A DNA stretch of 64,000 nt, from NCBI RefSeq assembly GCF_044386045.1, contig NZ_JBISCD010000039.1, forward strand, positions 1-64,000, given 5' to 3'. Each line of letters starts with the position of its first letter. Position 1 is the first letter of the stretch. Position numbers and translations under genes: made by a program. The notes beneath the pieces are model-generated. The model had not been told where the DNA came from. It ran no database searches and was given only the letters and a program-made list of their open reading frames with translations. The DNA is from Thalassobellus sediminis (GTDB taxonomy: Bacteria > Bacteroidota > Bacteroidia > Flavobacteriales > Flavobacteriaceae). Of the stretch, positions 34,674 to 43,440 are shown piece after piece.

Positions 34674-36278
34674 ATGCAGTTAAAACATATTCCATTTTCT
34701 AAAACAGGATATTTTTCATCATTAATATGTAATTATTTAAATGAAGATTATGAATTGAAGCCGTTTTACAATCGCTTTCCTAATCTTGATAATTTTAAAT
34801 TTCAGATAGAAGAAAAACAAGCGTCGTTTAAATTACAATCTCGCACTGCTTTATTTGAAGCTTTAACAAACCAATACAAAACCTTAGAAGCTTCAGAATT
34901 AACGCTTCAACATATTAAAAGTTTACAATTAGAAAACACTTTTACAGTAACTACAGGGCATCAGCTAAATTTATTTACAGGACCGCTTTATTTTTTATAT
35001 AAGATTGTATCAACAATAAACTTATCAAATCAATTAAAAGAAAAATACCCTGAATCTAATTTTGTACCTATCTATTGGATGGCTACTGAAGATCATGATT
35101 TTGAAGAAATAAATTATTTCAATTTTAAAGGAAAGAAAGTACATTGGAATAAAGATGCTAGTGGCGCGGTAGGAGAGTTAAATACAAACGGATTAGAAGC
35201 TGTTTTTAATTTATTATCAAAAGAATTAGGTACCACCAAAAATGCCGAATATTTAAAAAATCTTTTTGAGAAAGCTTATTTAAAACATCAAAATTTAGCA
35301 GATGCCACTCGTTTTTTAGCTAATGAATTATTTAAAGACTACGGATTAGTTATTATTGACGCTAATGATAAAGGTTTAAAAAAGCAATTTATTCCTTTTA
35401 TAGAAGATGAATTATTAAATCAAACATCTTTTAAAAAGGTATCTGAAACCAATAAACAAATTAGTACATTACCTAACGAGCCTTATAGAATTCAAGTAAA
35501 CCCTAGAGAAATAAATTTATTTTATTTAAAAGAAAATTTAAGAGAGCGCATTGTTTTTGAAGATGGTATTTATAAAGTACTCAATACAGACAAACAATGG
35601 AGTAAGAGTGAAATACTAAAACACCTCTATGAGGTGCCGGAAAGGTTTTCACCTAATGTTATTATGCGTCCGTTATATCAAGAAGTTATTTTGCCAAACC
35701 TTTGTTATATTGGTGGCGGCGGTGAAATAGCGTATTGGTTTCAATTAAAGCAATTTTTTAATAAAGTGAACGTGTCATTTCCAATCTTGCTTTTGCGGAA
35801 TTCGGTTTTAATTAAATCAGAGAGTCAATCTAAAAAACTTCAAAATCTAAACATTTCTGATGAAGATGTGTTTTTAAAGCGAGATACTTTTATTAATAAA
35901 AAAGTAAGAGAAATATCGAATATAGAAATTGATTTTTCTAAACAAAAAGAAACCTTAGAGAATCAGTTTGAAGCATTGTTTAAACTTGCAGAACAAACTG
36001 ATAAATCCTTTTTAGGCGCTGTAAAAGCTCAAGAAGTTAAGCAGGTGAAAGGACTCGAAACACTAGAGAAGCGCTTGCTTAAAGCACAAAAAAAGAAATT
36101 GTCAGATCAAGTTTTAAGAATGACTGATATTCAAAATGAATTGTTTCCTAATCAAAGTTTACAAGAGCGTAATACAAACTTCTCTGAATTTTATTTAGAA
36201 TATGGAGACCAATTAATCCCTAAACTTATAGAAACCTTAAAGCCTTTACAAGGCGAATTTATCATAATAACATTATAA
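34674..36278 (+). CDS. bshC: Bacillithiol biosynthesis cysteine-adding enzyme
   Basis: The 534-residue protein matches BshC along its length: VTTGHQLNLFTGPLYFLYKIVST (about 95-117), VPIYWMATEDHDFEEINYFNF (about 133-153), NVIMRPLYQEVILPNLCYIGGGGEIAYWFQL (about 328-358) and a coiled-coil C-terminal part (about 400-500). BshC is thought to attach L-cysteine to GlcN-malate in the last step of bacillithiol synthesis, a low-molecular-weight thiol used instead of glutathione. bshA is upstream in this window. The Bacteroidota forms of this enzyme have not all been tested biochemically. A bidirectional terminator follows the stop. Confidence 0.95.
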   Translation: MQLKHIPFSKTGYFSSLICNYLNEDYELKPFYNRFPNLDNFKFQIEEKQASFKLQSRTALFEALTNQYKTLEASELTLQHIKSLQLENTFTVTTGHQLNLFTGPLYFLYKIVSTINLSNQLKEKYPESNFVPIYWMATEDHDFEEINYFNFKGKKVHWNKDASGAVGELNTNGLEAVFNLLSKELGTTKNAEYLKNLFEKAYLKHQNLADATRFLANELFKDYGLVIIDANDKGLKKQFIPFIEDELLNQTSFKKVSETNKQISTLPNEPYRIQVNPREINLFYLKENLRERIVFEDGIYKVLNTDKQWSKSEILKHLYEVPERFSPNVIMRPLYQEVILPNLCYIGGGGEIAYWFQLKQFFNKVNVSFPILLLRNSVLIKSESQSKKLQNLNISDEDVFLKRDTFINKKVREISNIEIDFSKQKETLENQFEALFKLAEQTDKSFLGAVKAQEVKQVKGLETLEKRLLKAQKKKLSDQVLRMTDIQNELFPNQSLQERNTNFSEFYLEYGDQLIPKLIETLKPLQGEFIIITL

Positions 36279-36280
36279 AA

Positions 36281-36319
36281 AAGCAAGTCAATAACTTAAA
36301 TTGAAACTTGCTTTTTTTT
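36281..36319 (+). terminator. Bidirectional terminator between bshC and the pore-forming-like gene
   Basis: The arms AAGCAAGT (36281-36288) and ACTTGCTT (36306-36313) form an 8-bp stem. A T-run (36312-36319) follows, and an A-run precedes the stem, so it can work for the convergent genes on both strands. Confidence 0.7.
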
Positions 36320-36338
36320 AATTTAATAAATATATAAT

Positions 36339-38021
36339 TTAATTACAATTAGGTTCAACTGATTCTGCTTCACTTGTAGTATGTATAGCATTTTCAATAG
36401 TAGTTTTGCCTCTAACTGTTAAATGTATAAAATCAGATCCAATTCTAGTAACTACACCGCCATTAGCGTTGGTAAATAAAAACTGAGTGAATATTTCATC
36501 TCCAGTTAATTCTTCTGAGCTATTTATGTATGTGCCTTTAATTCTGTATTTCTGTATATAGGGCATTTCAATCTTACTATATTTTTGAAATGTATCGTAC
36601 ACCAATACAGCATTTCCAGGAGGAACACTTATTTCTCTTGTTCTAGTAACTGTTTGTTGTTTAGTTTCTGATTGACCTGTAAATTGAGTATTTACACTTG
36701 TTATAGAAGATTGAGACTCGTAAGATGCTGTTGCTTCTCCACTAACAGTTACACCTTGACCAAAAAAACTAGCTTTAGTTTCTGCTTTTATTGTTAACGA
36801 TCCTCCGATGGTTTCTGTGGATGTCATGCTAAAGGACTCTTCAAATGAAACGTTAGATGTTTTACTTTCATCTATTAAGATTTCAAAAGATTCTTTTAGT
36901 GGGCCGTTGGTACAATTCGTTAATTTGGCATTACTCTGAAAAGAATCAGCATTTCCAGCAGGAGGTAAAATTGGGCTTGTATATATAGCTTCTATTTCTT
37001 GAATATCCCAATCTATTTTCGGAGTTAAAATTCTAAAATAAGCGACTTCGTAATCTTGATTTGATGTCGCTATAAGTCGAGTTTTTCCATCAAAAACCTT
37101 TTTTCTAATAATGCCTTTTGCTTTTGGAGAAATTTTATAATAATTTGTATTATTATCTCGAACAAATTTAAATCTATGATCAACAGGTAATGCATTTAGG
37201 TCTGTGTCTTCAACAAATCTAGATTGATCTTGAAACAAATATGCATCTCTTATTCTCAAGAATAAATGTTTAGAACCAGATGTTACACCACTAATAATTG
37301 CAAAATATTCTGGATCATTTGGAATCCTTTTAAATGTAAATTGATGAAGGTTTTTTGAAGGATTATTATCATCAAAATCATAATTATCTCTTAAGTTAAC
37401 TGGAACACCAAATGTACCCCCGCTGCTATAGTTAACATAGGCAACCAATTTACTTTCATTTTGGTTTTCTTTTACTAATTGAATATAATAAGGAATATCC
37501 TCTTTAAAAGTTAAATTATTTCTAATATCGCTTAATGTATTATTATCTAGTTCTTGAGCTTCAGGATTACTCCTAAAGGATAATATTGAAAAACTTTTAC
37601 TTGCCAGTATATTATCATTTTCATCTAAAATAGAAACATCTATGGGGACACCATCTTTTAATTTGTCTTTATCTGCTTCAGTTAAATCTTTTAAGTCTTC
37701 AGGTGTAAGAGATAATTGAGCTAAATTAGTGTCTGGATCAATTGGAATAGTTTGGCTAAAATCCCCTACATCCGTATTTACAGTAATATTTGCATTAGTG
37801 GCTTGATGTCCCTTTTTTGCAATCTCTCTAGCACTAAAACTTAAGCCTAAGTCTCCAGCATAGGTATCTAAATCATCTGTAGTTAGTATATCATCTTCTT
37901 TTACTAGTTTATCATTTTCATTATTTGGGTTTTTCGTAGGTTCATCTTTACTACAGCTTATCGCAGATACAATAGCCAATAGCAATATGAAAGTTTTAAA
38001 TACATTGTTTTGTGGTTTCAT
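36339..38021 (-). CDS. Lipoprotein with aerolysin/ETX-MTX2-like pore-forming region
   Basis: The 560-residue lipoprotein has a lipobox Cys at 23 in AISCSKDE. The N-terminal half has a Gly/Asp-rich acidic part (25-160) and a beta-rich region (about 165-345, with YIQLVKENQNESKLVAYVNY and LIATSNQDYEVAYFRIL) that might be a beta-trefoil or lectin-like module. The C-terminal region (about 370-510) shows the long, Ser/Thr-rich alternating pattern of aerolysin-type beta-pore-formers: TCTNGPLKESFEILIDE, SFEESFSMTSTETIGGSLTI, then ETKASFFGQGVTVSGEATAS, tracts of S/T/Q and the closing EISVPPGNAVLV. In this fold such a stretch forms the transmembrane hairpin. Function (attack, predation or envelope role) is unknown. 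The regulator gene next door reads the same way. Confidence 0.65.
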   Translation of the reverse strand: MKPQNNVFKTFILLLAIVSAISCSKDEPTKNPNNENDKLVKEDDILTTDDLDTYAGDLGLSFSAREIAKKGHQATNANITVNTDVGDFSQTIPIDPDTNLAQLSLTPEDLKDLTEADKDKLKDGVPIDVSILDENDNILASKSFSILSFRSNPEAQELDNNTLSDIRNNLTFKEDIPYYIQLVKENQNESKLVAYVNYSSGGTFGVPVNLRDNYDFDDNNPSKNLHQFTFKRIPNDPEYFAIISGVTSGSKHLFLRIRDAYLFQDQSRFVEDTDLNALPVDHRFKFVRDNNTNYYKISPKAKGIIRKKVFDGKTRLIATSNQDYEVAYFRILTPKIDWDIQEIEAIYTSPILPPAGNADSFQSNAKLTNCTNGPLKESFEILIDESKTSNVSFEESFSMTSTETIGGSLTIKAETKASFFGQGVTVSGEATASYESQSSITSVNTQFTGQSETKQQTVTRTREISVPPGNAVLVYDTFQKYSKIEMPYIQKYRIKGTYINSSEELTGDEIFTQFLFTNANGGVVTRIGSDFIHLTVRGKTTIENAIHTTSEAESVEPNCN

Positions 38022-38049
38022 AATATATTGTTAATAGGTTATTAATACT

Positions 38050-38111
38050 GTTTTGTGTGACCTTGCGCCTTAAAGGTCTGCAGTCCAGTGTAGCGCAAGA
38101 CACCACAAAAC
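38050..38111. promoter_or_regulatory. Large interrupted inverted repeat upstream of the pore-forming-like gene
   Basis: Two 19-base arms (38050-38068 and 38093-38111) pair at both ends: GTTTTGT with ACAAAAC and CTTGCGC with GCGCAAG, with a 5-base unpaired middle in each arm. The centre contains the near-palindrome GGTCTGCAGTCC. It lies 29 bases upstream of the lipoprotein start, within the expected 5' leader or promoter. It may be an operator or an RNA structure. Confidence 0.45.
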
Positions 38112-38247
38112 GGTTCTGTCAAATTAATGACAAAACAAACCTATAGTATAAATATGCTGAATTAAAAAAAGGTGAGTGGACATATAGTGGACACACCAAA
38201 ATTGTCTATCAGACAAAAAGGGGACATCAAAATATAAGTATCTTACT

Positions 38248-40026
38248 CTAAAGGTTTAAGATTAAATCTTGAAGAGAATCGTCTGTATTAATATTTAGTT
38301 TTTTTCTGAGTCGATAACGTGCCTTTTTGATACCTTCTGGTGAAATATTGAGAATATTTGCGATCTCTTTTGACGAGAGATTCATTTTTAATAAAGACAT
38401 TAAACGTAATTCATTTGAAGTAACTTCAGGGTATTTTTGTTTTACATTACTATTAAAATCTTTATGGACATCTTGAAAGTATTTGCTGAAATTCTTCCAG
38501 TTATTATCATCCTTTAAATCAAAATTTATAGTTCTAATAAGTTGTTGATAACCATTAGAATTATTTTCGGAAGTTTTAAGCTCTTTGGCTTTTTGTCTTA
38601 AACCCGCTAATACTTCATTTTTTTTGGCAAGATGTAAAGCATGGGTGGTAAGTTCTTTCTTTTTAAATGCTAATTCAGTGTTCAACTTTAGTTTTTCAAG
38701 TTTGTTACGTTTTAATTTCTGTCTTATGCCATAAAACCCAATTAGAGATAAAAAAAAACCTATAGCTAATAATAAACGTTGTAAATTATTGTTTTCTTCT
38801 TTGTGCTTTAATAACTCAATTTCTTTGTCTTGAATCAGGATTTGTTGTTCTTTTATTTCTGTTTGATACTTTATCTCTAACTCATTTATTTTATCAATGC
38901 TTTCTCTTTTAAAAATACTATCTTTTAATTTAGTCTGATATGATCTATTTATATATGCTTTTCTATAATCTCTCTTTCCAAAATATGCCCTAGATAAATT
39001 AAAGTAGACATCTATTAATAAGTGTCTATGCCCTATTTCTTGACCAATTTTTTTAGAATCTTCTAAATACTCTATAGCATCATTGAATTTTTTTTGACGA
39101 TTACTTATTACACCCAGATTATTTAATGAAACTGCAATTGTTGGTTTATCCTTAACAGCTTTTCCTAAATTTAATGCCTCTTTTAAATAGCGTTTTGCTA
39201 ACTCAAGACTATCTTTAGAAATATAAAGGCTACCTAGATAATTATAGTTATGTGCTAATGCATTCTTATTTTTTAAAACTTCATATATTTTAGAGCTTTT
39301 TTTATAATACTTAAGAGCGTTATCGTAATCTTTTGCTTTTTTATAGCTTAATCCAAAACTACCCCAAACTGATGCTAAACTTGTTGAGTCGTTGCTTTTA
39401 GTATATATATCTTCTAGCTTTTTGTTATAAAAATTTGATTTTTCGTAGTTTAATATTTTTCCATATAATGTTACTAAAGACCTATAGCTAAAAGCTTTTT
39501 TATTTTCTGCATAACCAAGTTCATCTTGTAGTTTCAAAGATTTCATGACACTCTCAATAGATTTTTCAAATTTGCTAAGCCTTTGTTGAGTTCTACTTAT
39601 ATTATTATAAGCCACAGCAAGTTTTTTTTTGTTCTCTTTTTTGAGGTAAATCGAGACTATTTTTTCATCAAGTTCTTCAAGTTTTTTAAAATCAGATATC
39701 CGATAATAATATTCTCCTAAATTGTCGTATAACTTTAAAGTTTTAGATTGTTTAGTTTTGATTTCTTTTAGATTATTAGAAATATAAGTTGCTGAATCCA
39801 AATATGTTTTTGATAGATCGGGTTTCTTTCTTAAAGTTTTTTTAAAAATTAAAATGTAAGAGTCAAATTTTAAGCTATCATGTAATGTTGGAATTAACTT
39901 TTGTATACTATCAATAACTTTATCACTTTGTGCATTGGAAGTTTGGGTAGTGTAGGCTATTAGAAAGAAAATAAATATTCTAAATGTTAAGTTTATTTTA
40001 ATAAGTCTTAAAATAAAATATTTCAT
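38248..40026 (-). CDS. TPR-containing LuxR-type transcription regulator
   Basis: The 592-residue protein has an N-terminal signal/anchor (about 10-32), at least five tetratricopeptide-like repeats (about 60-370, e.g. GSFGLSYKKAKDYDNALKYY and YNYLGSLYISKDSLELAKRY), a coiled coil, one membrane helix (about 415-433), a second coiled coil and a C-terminal LuxR/GerE helix-turn-helix (about 535-590: TSNELRLMSLLKMNLSSKEI, then NILNISPEGIKKARYRLRKK). This periplasmic TPR plus cytoplasmic HTH layout is common in Flavobacteriaceae; the TPR part may sense envelope ligands. Being upstream on the same strand, it probably controls the pore-forming-like lipoprotein gene, by inference from position. Confidence 0.88.
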   Translation of the reverse strand: MKYFILRLIKINLTFRIFIFFLIAYTTQTSNAQSDKVIDSIQKLIPTLHDSLKFDSYILIFKKTLRKKPDLSKTYLDSATYISNNLKEIKTKQSKTLKLYDNLGEYYYRISDFKKLEELDEKIVSIYLKKENKKKLAVAYNNISRTQQRLSKFEKSIESVMKSLKLQDELGYAENKKAFSYRSLVTLYGKILNYEKSNFYNKKLEDIYTKSNDSTSLASVWGSFGLSYKKAKDYDNALKYYKKSSKIYEVLKNKNALAHNYNYLGSLYISKDSLELAKRYLKEALNLGKAVKDKPTIAVSLNNLGVISNRQKKFNDAIEYLEDSKKIGQEIGHRHLLIDVYFNLSRAYFGKRDYRKAYINRSYQTKLKDSIFKRESIDKINELEIKYQTEIKEQQILIQDKEIELLKHKEENNNLQRLLLAIGFFLSLIGFYGIRQKLKRNKLEKLKLNTELAFKKKELTTHALHLAKKNEVLAGLRQKAKELKTSENNSNGYQQLIRTINFDLKDDNNWKNFSKYFQDVHKDFNSNVKQKYPEVTSNELRLMSLLKMNLSSKEIANILNISPEGIKKARYRLRKKLNINTDDSLQDLILNL

Positions 40027-40188
40027 AATTATTACTAGCTGTTTTTTATAAAATTACTTATTTATTAATAGCAAGCCAAATAGATTTGATAATAGTAATA
40101 ATGATTAGTGTTTTAAAGTCAATTAATTCATTAGTTAGTGTTAAATTTGTAAGCTTAAAACAATTTTTTAAATTTAATTATAGGTATA

Positions 40189-41559
40189 ATGCACAAAATA
40201 GATATTGAATTAGTTGAAATGACTATGGATATTATGAAATATGCAATTAGTAGAATTTCAGAAACTAATCCTAAAATAGGAAAGCCAAAAAAGGAAGAAG
40301 AACTTAGAGCACTAGTAGGAGATACTATAACCGAAGATGGTATTGGAGGTGAGTATGCCTTTAAGTTATGGAAAGAGCATTTAATGAAAGCCAATGTTCC
40401 TGTAGATCATCCTAGGAATTTAGCCTTTGTACCAGCAGCTCCAACAAGAGCAGCTATTATGTTCGATTTAGTAACATCAGCCTCTAGTATTCATGGAGCA
40501 TATTGGATGGAAGGTGCAGGCGGTATTTTTTGTGAAAACGAAGCTATGAAATGGATTGTGTCTTTAACAGGCATGCCAGAAGGCGCTTTTGGAGTATTTA
40601 CTAGTGGTGGTACGGCAGCTAATTTGTCAGCTATGGTTACTGCTCGTGAACATTGGAGAGAAAATGACGAGTTTAAAGGCGAAAAAGGACTGGTTATTAC
40701 ATCTATAGGAGCGCATTCGTCTATAAAGGCCATGGCAAAAGTTATTGATGTCGACGTTTTTTTAGTTGATACAGAAGATGTTTTACATGGTAAAGAATTA
40801 CAAGGTGCTATAGATTCACTAACAGAACATCAACGGAAACGATTATTTGCTGTTGTAGGTACAGGAGGTACAACCAATGCTGGTATTATTGATGATTTAG
40901 AAGGTATTGCAACTATTTGCGAAAAAGAAAATTTATGGTTTCATATTGATGCTGCTTATGGTGGTGGTGCTTTGGCAGCCGGTTCTGTAAGACATTTATT
41001 TAATGGTGTTGAAAAAGCAGATAGTATTACTATAGATCCTCATAAATGGATGTTTTCACCATACGATTGCGGTGCTGTTATTTATAAAGAACCAGAATTA
41101 GCTAAAAATGCGCATTCACAACAAGGATCTTATTTAGATATTTTTAAAGATGAAGGTGCTCACGGATTTAATCCAACCGATTATCAAATACAATTAACAC
41201 GACGTGTTAGAGGGTTGCCTTTGTGGTTTTCATTAGCAATGCATGGTACAAATGAATATAAACTAGCTGTAGAACGTGGTCTTGAATTAGCACAAATTGC
41301 AGGTAAAATGATTGAAGAAAATCCGCATGTCGAGTTAGTACGAGAACCTAGTTTGTCTTGTGTTTTATATAGAAGAATAGGGTGGAAGCCTGAAGATTAT
41401 ACACATTGGACTTATGAGAATCACAAAAAAGGTTTTGCTTTAGTTACACCAACAAAATGGAAAAACGGCGATGCTTTTGAAACCGTATCGCGCTTTTGTT
41501 TTATCAATCCAGACACCACAGAAAAAGACATTGAAATGATTTTAGATTCAATGCAATAA
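40189..41559 (+). CDS. Pyridoxal-phosphate-dependent (group II) decarboxylase
   Basis: The 456-residue cytoplasmic enzyme belongs to the aromatic-amino-acid/glutamate/diaminobutyrate decarboxylase superfamily. The PLP lysine is Lys286 in ITIDPHKWMFSPYDCG, the cofactor-binding Asp is in WFHIDAAYGGGALA, and the early stretch GVFTSGGTAANLSAM binds the phosphate. The substrate cannot be told from these motifs. It begins 40 bases after a TAAATTTG -7-like box (40142-40149). It is divergent from the TPR-LuxR gene, and guaA follows 63 bases after its stop. Confidence 0.9.
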   Translation: MHKIDIELVEMTMDIMKYAISRISETNPKIGKPKKEEELRALVGDTITEDGIGGEYAFKLWKEHLMKANVPVDHPRNLAFVPAAPTRAAIMFDLVTSASSIHGAYWMEGAGGIFCENEAMKWIVSLTGMPEGAFGVFTSGGTAANLSAMVTAREHWRENDEFKGEKGLVITSIGAHSSIKAMAKVIDVDVFLVDTEDVLHGKELQGAIDSLTEHQRKRLFAVVGTGGTTNAGIIDDLEGIATICEKENLWFHIDAAYGGGALAAGSVRHLFNGVEKADSITIDPHKWMFSPYDCGAVIYKEPELAKNAHSQQGSYLDIFKDEGAHGFNPTDYQIQLTRRVRGLPLWFSLAMHGTNEYKLAVERGLELAQIAGKMIEENPHVELVREPSLSCVLYRRIGWKPEDYTHWTYENHKKGFALVTPTKWKNGDAFETVSRFCFINPDTTEKDIEMILDSMQ

Positions 41560-41611
41560 AAATTTATTTAAAAAATTACGAATCCAAATTCGTCAATATA
41601 AAATCAATTAC

Positions 41612-41619
41612 TATTTTTG
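41612..41619 (+). promoter_or_regulatory. -7 box of guaA, suggesting a leaderless transcript
   Basis: TATTTTTG matches TAnnTTTG, with a weak TTCG at the -33 position (41589-41592). It ends three bases before the ATG at 41623 and overlaps an apparent in-frame TTG at 41617, so translation should start at 41623 with almost no leader. Confidence 0.45.
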
Positions 41620-41622
41620 CGC

Positions 41623-43158
41623 ATGCAACACGACAAGGTATTAATTTTAGACTTCGGATCGCAATACACACAACTTATTGCCCGTAGAGTTAGAGAACTC
41701 AACATATACTCCGAAATACACCCATTTAACAAAATTCCAACCAATATAGAAAGCTATAAAGCTATTATACTTTCTGGCAGTCCAAACTCTGTAAGAGGCG
41801 AAGACGCTTTACATCCAGATTTATCTGAAATTCGAGGAAAAAAACCAATGCTTGCTGTATGTTACGGCGCGCAATATTTAGCTCATTTTTCAGGAGGTAA
41901 TGTAGCACCGTCTAATACAAGAGAGTACGGGCGTGCTAATTTATCGTTTATAAAAAGTGATGAAGCTTTCTTTTCTAATATAAACGAAGGAAGCCAAGTA
42001 TGGATGAGTCATAGTGATACTATTAAAGAATTACCAACCAATGGTGTTTTAATAGCAAGTACTAATGATGTTGAAAATGCAGCTTATAAAATAGAAGGAG
42101 AAACCACTTATGCTATTCAGTTTCATCCAGAAGTATATCATTCAACAGATGGAAAACAATTATTAGAAAACTTTTTAGTTAAAATAGCAGGTTTACATCA
42201 AGATTGGACTCCAGATTCTTTTGTTGAAGAAACCGTAGAAGCCATTCAAGAAAAAGTAGGAAATGACAAAGTTGTACTAGGTTTATCTGGTGGAGTAGAT
42301 TCTACAGTAGCAGCTGTACTTTTAAATAAAGCTATTGGCAAGAACTTATATTGTATTTTCGTTAATAACGGATTGCTTCGTAAAAACGAATTTCAAAGTG
42401 TGTTAAATCAGTACGAAGGCATGGGACTTAACGTAAAAGGCGTTGATGCTTCCGAAAGATTCCTTGCAGCATTAAAAGGTATCGAAGATCCTGAGAAAAA
42501 ACGTAAAGCTATTGGTAATGCTTTTATTGAAGTTTTTGATGATGAAGCACATAAACTAGAAGACGTAAAATGGTTAGCGCAAGGAACCATTTACCCAGAT
42601 GTTATTGAGAGTGTTTCTGCCACAGGAGGCCCTTCGGCAACTATTAAAAGTCATCATAATGTTGGTGGATTACCAGATTTTATGAAACTTAAAATTGTTG
42701 AGCCGCTTCGTGCTATTTTTAAAGATGAAGTAAGACGTGTTGGGGCAACCTTAGGGATTGATCCAGAACTTTTAGGTCGTCACCCATTTCCAGGACCAGG
42801 ATTAGGAATTCGTATTTTAGGAGATATTACTGCCGAAAAAGTAACCATGCTTCAAGAAGTTGATGCCATTTTTATTAACGGATTAAAAGAATGGGGCTTG
42901 TATGACAAAGTTTGGCAAGCAGGCGCTATGTTACTACCCGTAAATAGTGTTGGTGTTATGGGAGATGAGCGTACTTACGAAAAATGCGTAGCATTAAGAG
43001 CTGTAGAAAGTACAGATGGAATGACTGCAGATTGGGTAAACTTACCTTACGAGTTTCTTCAAAAAACATCAAACGATATAATAAATAAAGTAAAAGGCGT
43101 TAATAGAGTAGTTTACGATATCAGTTCAAAACCACCTGCAACCATCGAGTGGGAATAA
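41623..43158 (+). CDS. guaA: GMP synthase (glutamine-hydrolysing)
   Basis: The 511-residue protein has a class I glutamine amidotransferase domain (about 1-195) with the nucleophile Cys in MLAVCYGAQYLAHF and His/Glu in YAIQFHPEVYHS. An ATP-pyrophosphatase domain (PP-loop VLGLSGGVDSTVAAVL, about 219-234) and the dimerisation domain ending PPATIEWE follow. It makes GMP from XMP, ATP and glutamine. I chose ATG 41623, not the in-frame TTG six bases earlier, because the upstream TTG belongs to a -7 promoter box. guaC is also in this window. A dispersed repeat and the LysM gene follow. Confidence 0.96.
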   Translation: MQHDKVLILDFGSQYTQLIARRVRELNIYSEIHPFNKIPTNIESYKAIILSGSPNSVRGEDALHPDLSEIRGKKPMLAVCYGAQYLAHFSGGNVAPSNTREYGRANLSFIKSDEAFFSNINEGSQVWMSHSDTIKELPTNGVLIASTNDVENAAYKIEGETTYAIQFHPEVYHSTDGKQLLENFLVKIAGLHQDWTPDSFVEETVEAIQEKVGNDKVVLGLSGGVDSTVAAVLLNKAIGKNLYCIFVNNGLLRKNEFQSVLNQYEGMGLNVKGVDASERFLAALKGIEDPEKKRKAIGNAFIEVFDDEAHKLEDVKWLAQGTIYPDVIESVSATGGPSATIKSHHNVGGLPDFMKLKIVEPLRAIFKDEVRRVGATLGIDPELLGRHPFPGPGLGIRILGDITAEKVTMLQEVDAIFINGLKEWGLYDKVWQAGAMLLPVNSVGVMGDERTYEKCVALRAVESTDGMTADWVNLPYEFLQKTSNDIINKVKGVNRVVYDISSKPPATIEWE

Positions 43159-43232
43159 AACATACCGTGACTTTTTAATCTATTTTGGGTCTTATAAAGT
43201 ATAGTTGTAACAATCAATTTTATTGAAGAATT

Positions 43233-43423
43233 TTGGGCGTTCCAATATTTACAAACTATATTTATTATTTTAAGTTGACTTATTTATACAAAATGAACGT
43301 ATATAAATAAGTCAACTTAAAAATATTGGCGGGCTGTTCGTTATATCTTTTATTTTTTTGGCATGCTATATGTATTTAATATAGCGTATAAAAATAAAAG
43401 GATGCCACTGCCATCCCTAACGC
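43233..43423 (+). repeat. Dispersed multi-hairpin repeat, copy 2 (with nested long palindrome)
   Basis: This 191-base element has the same frame as copy 1 (20240-20326): TTGGGCGTT at the left, CGGGCT, TATCTTTT, AAGGATGCC and ATCCCTAACGC at the right. Where copy 1 has a 14-base hairpin it carries a long palindrome: outer arms CCAATATTT (43242-43250) and AAATATTGG (43321-43329), and a perfect 21-bp inner stem (43268-43288 with 43302-43322). The second stem is also longer: CTTTTATTTTT with AAAAATAAAAG. Lies between guaA and the LysM gene. Confidence 0.72.
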
Positions 43424-43440
43424 AATAAAAAAATAATTAG

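Noticed and set aside
38248..40026. Two-component histidine kinase
   Set aside because: No H-box or ATPase motifs; the C-terminus is a LuxR-type helix-turn-helix.
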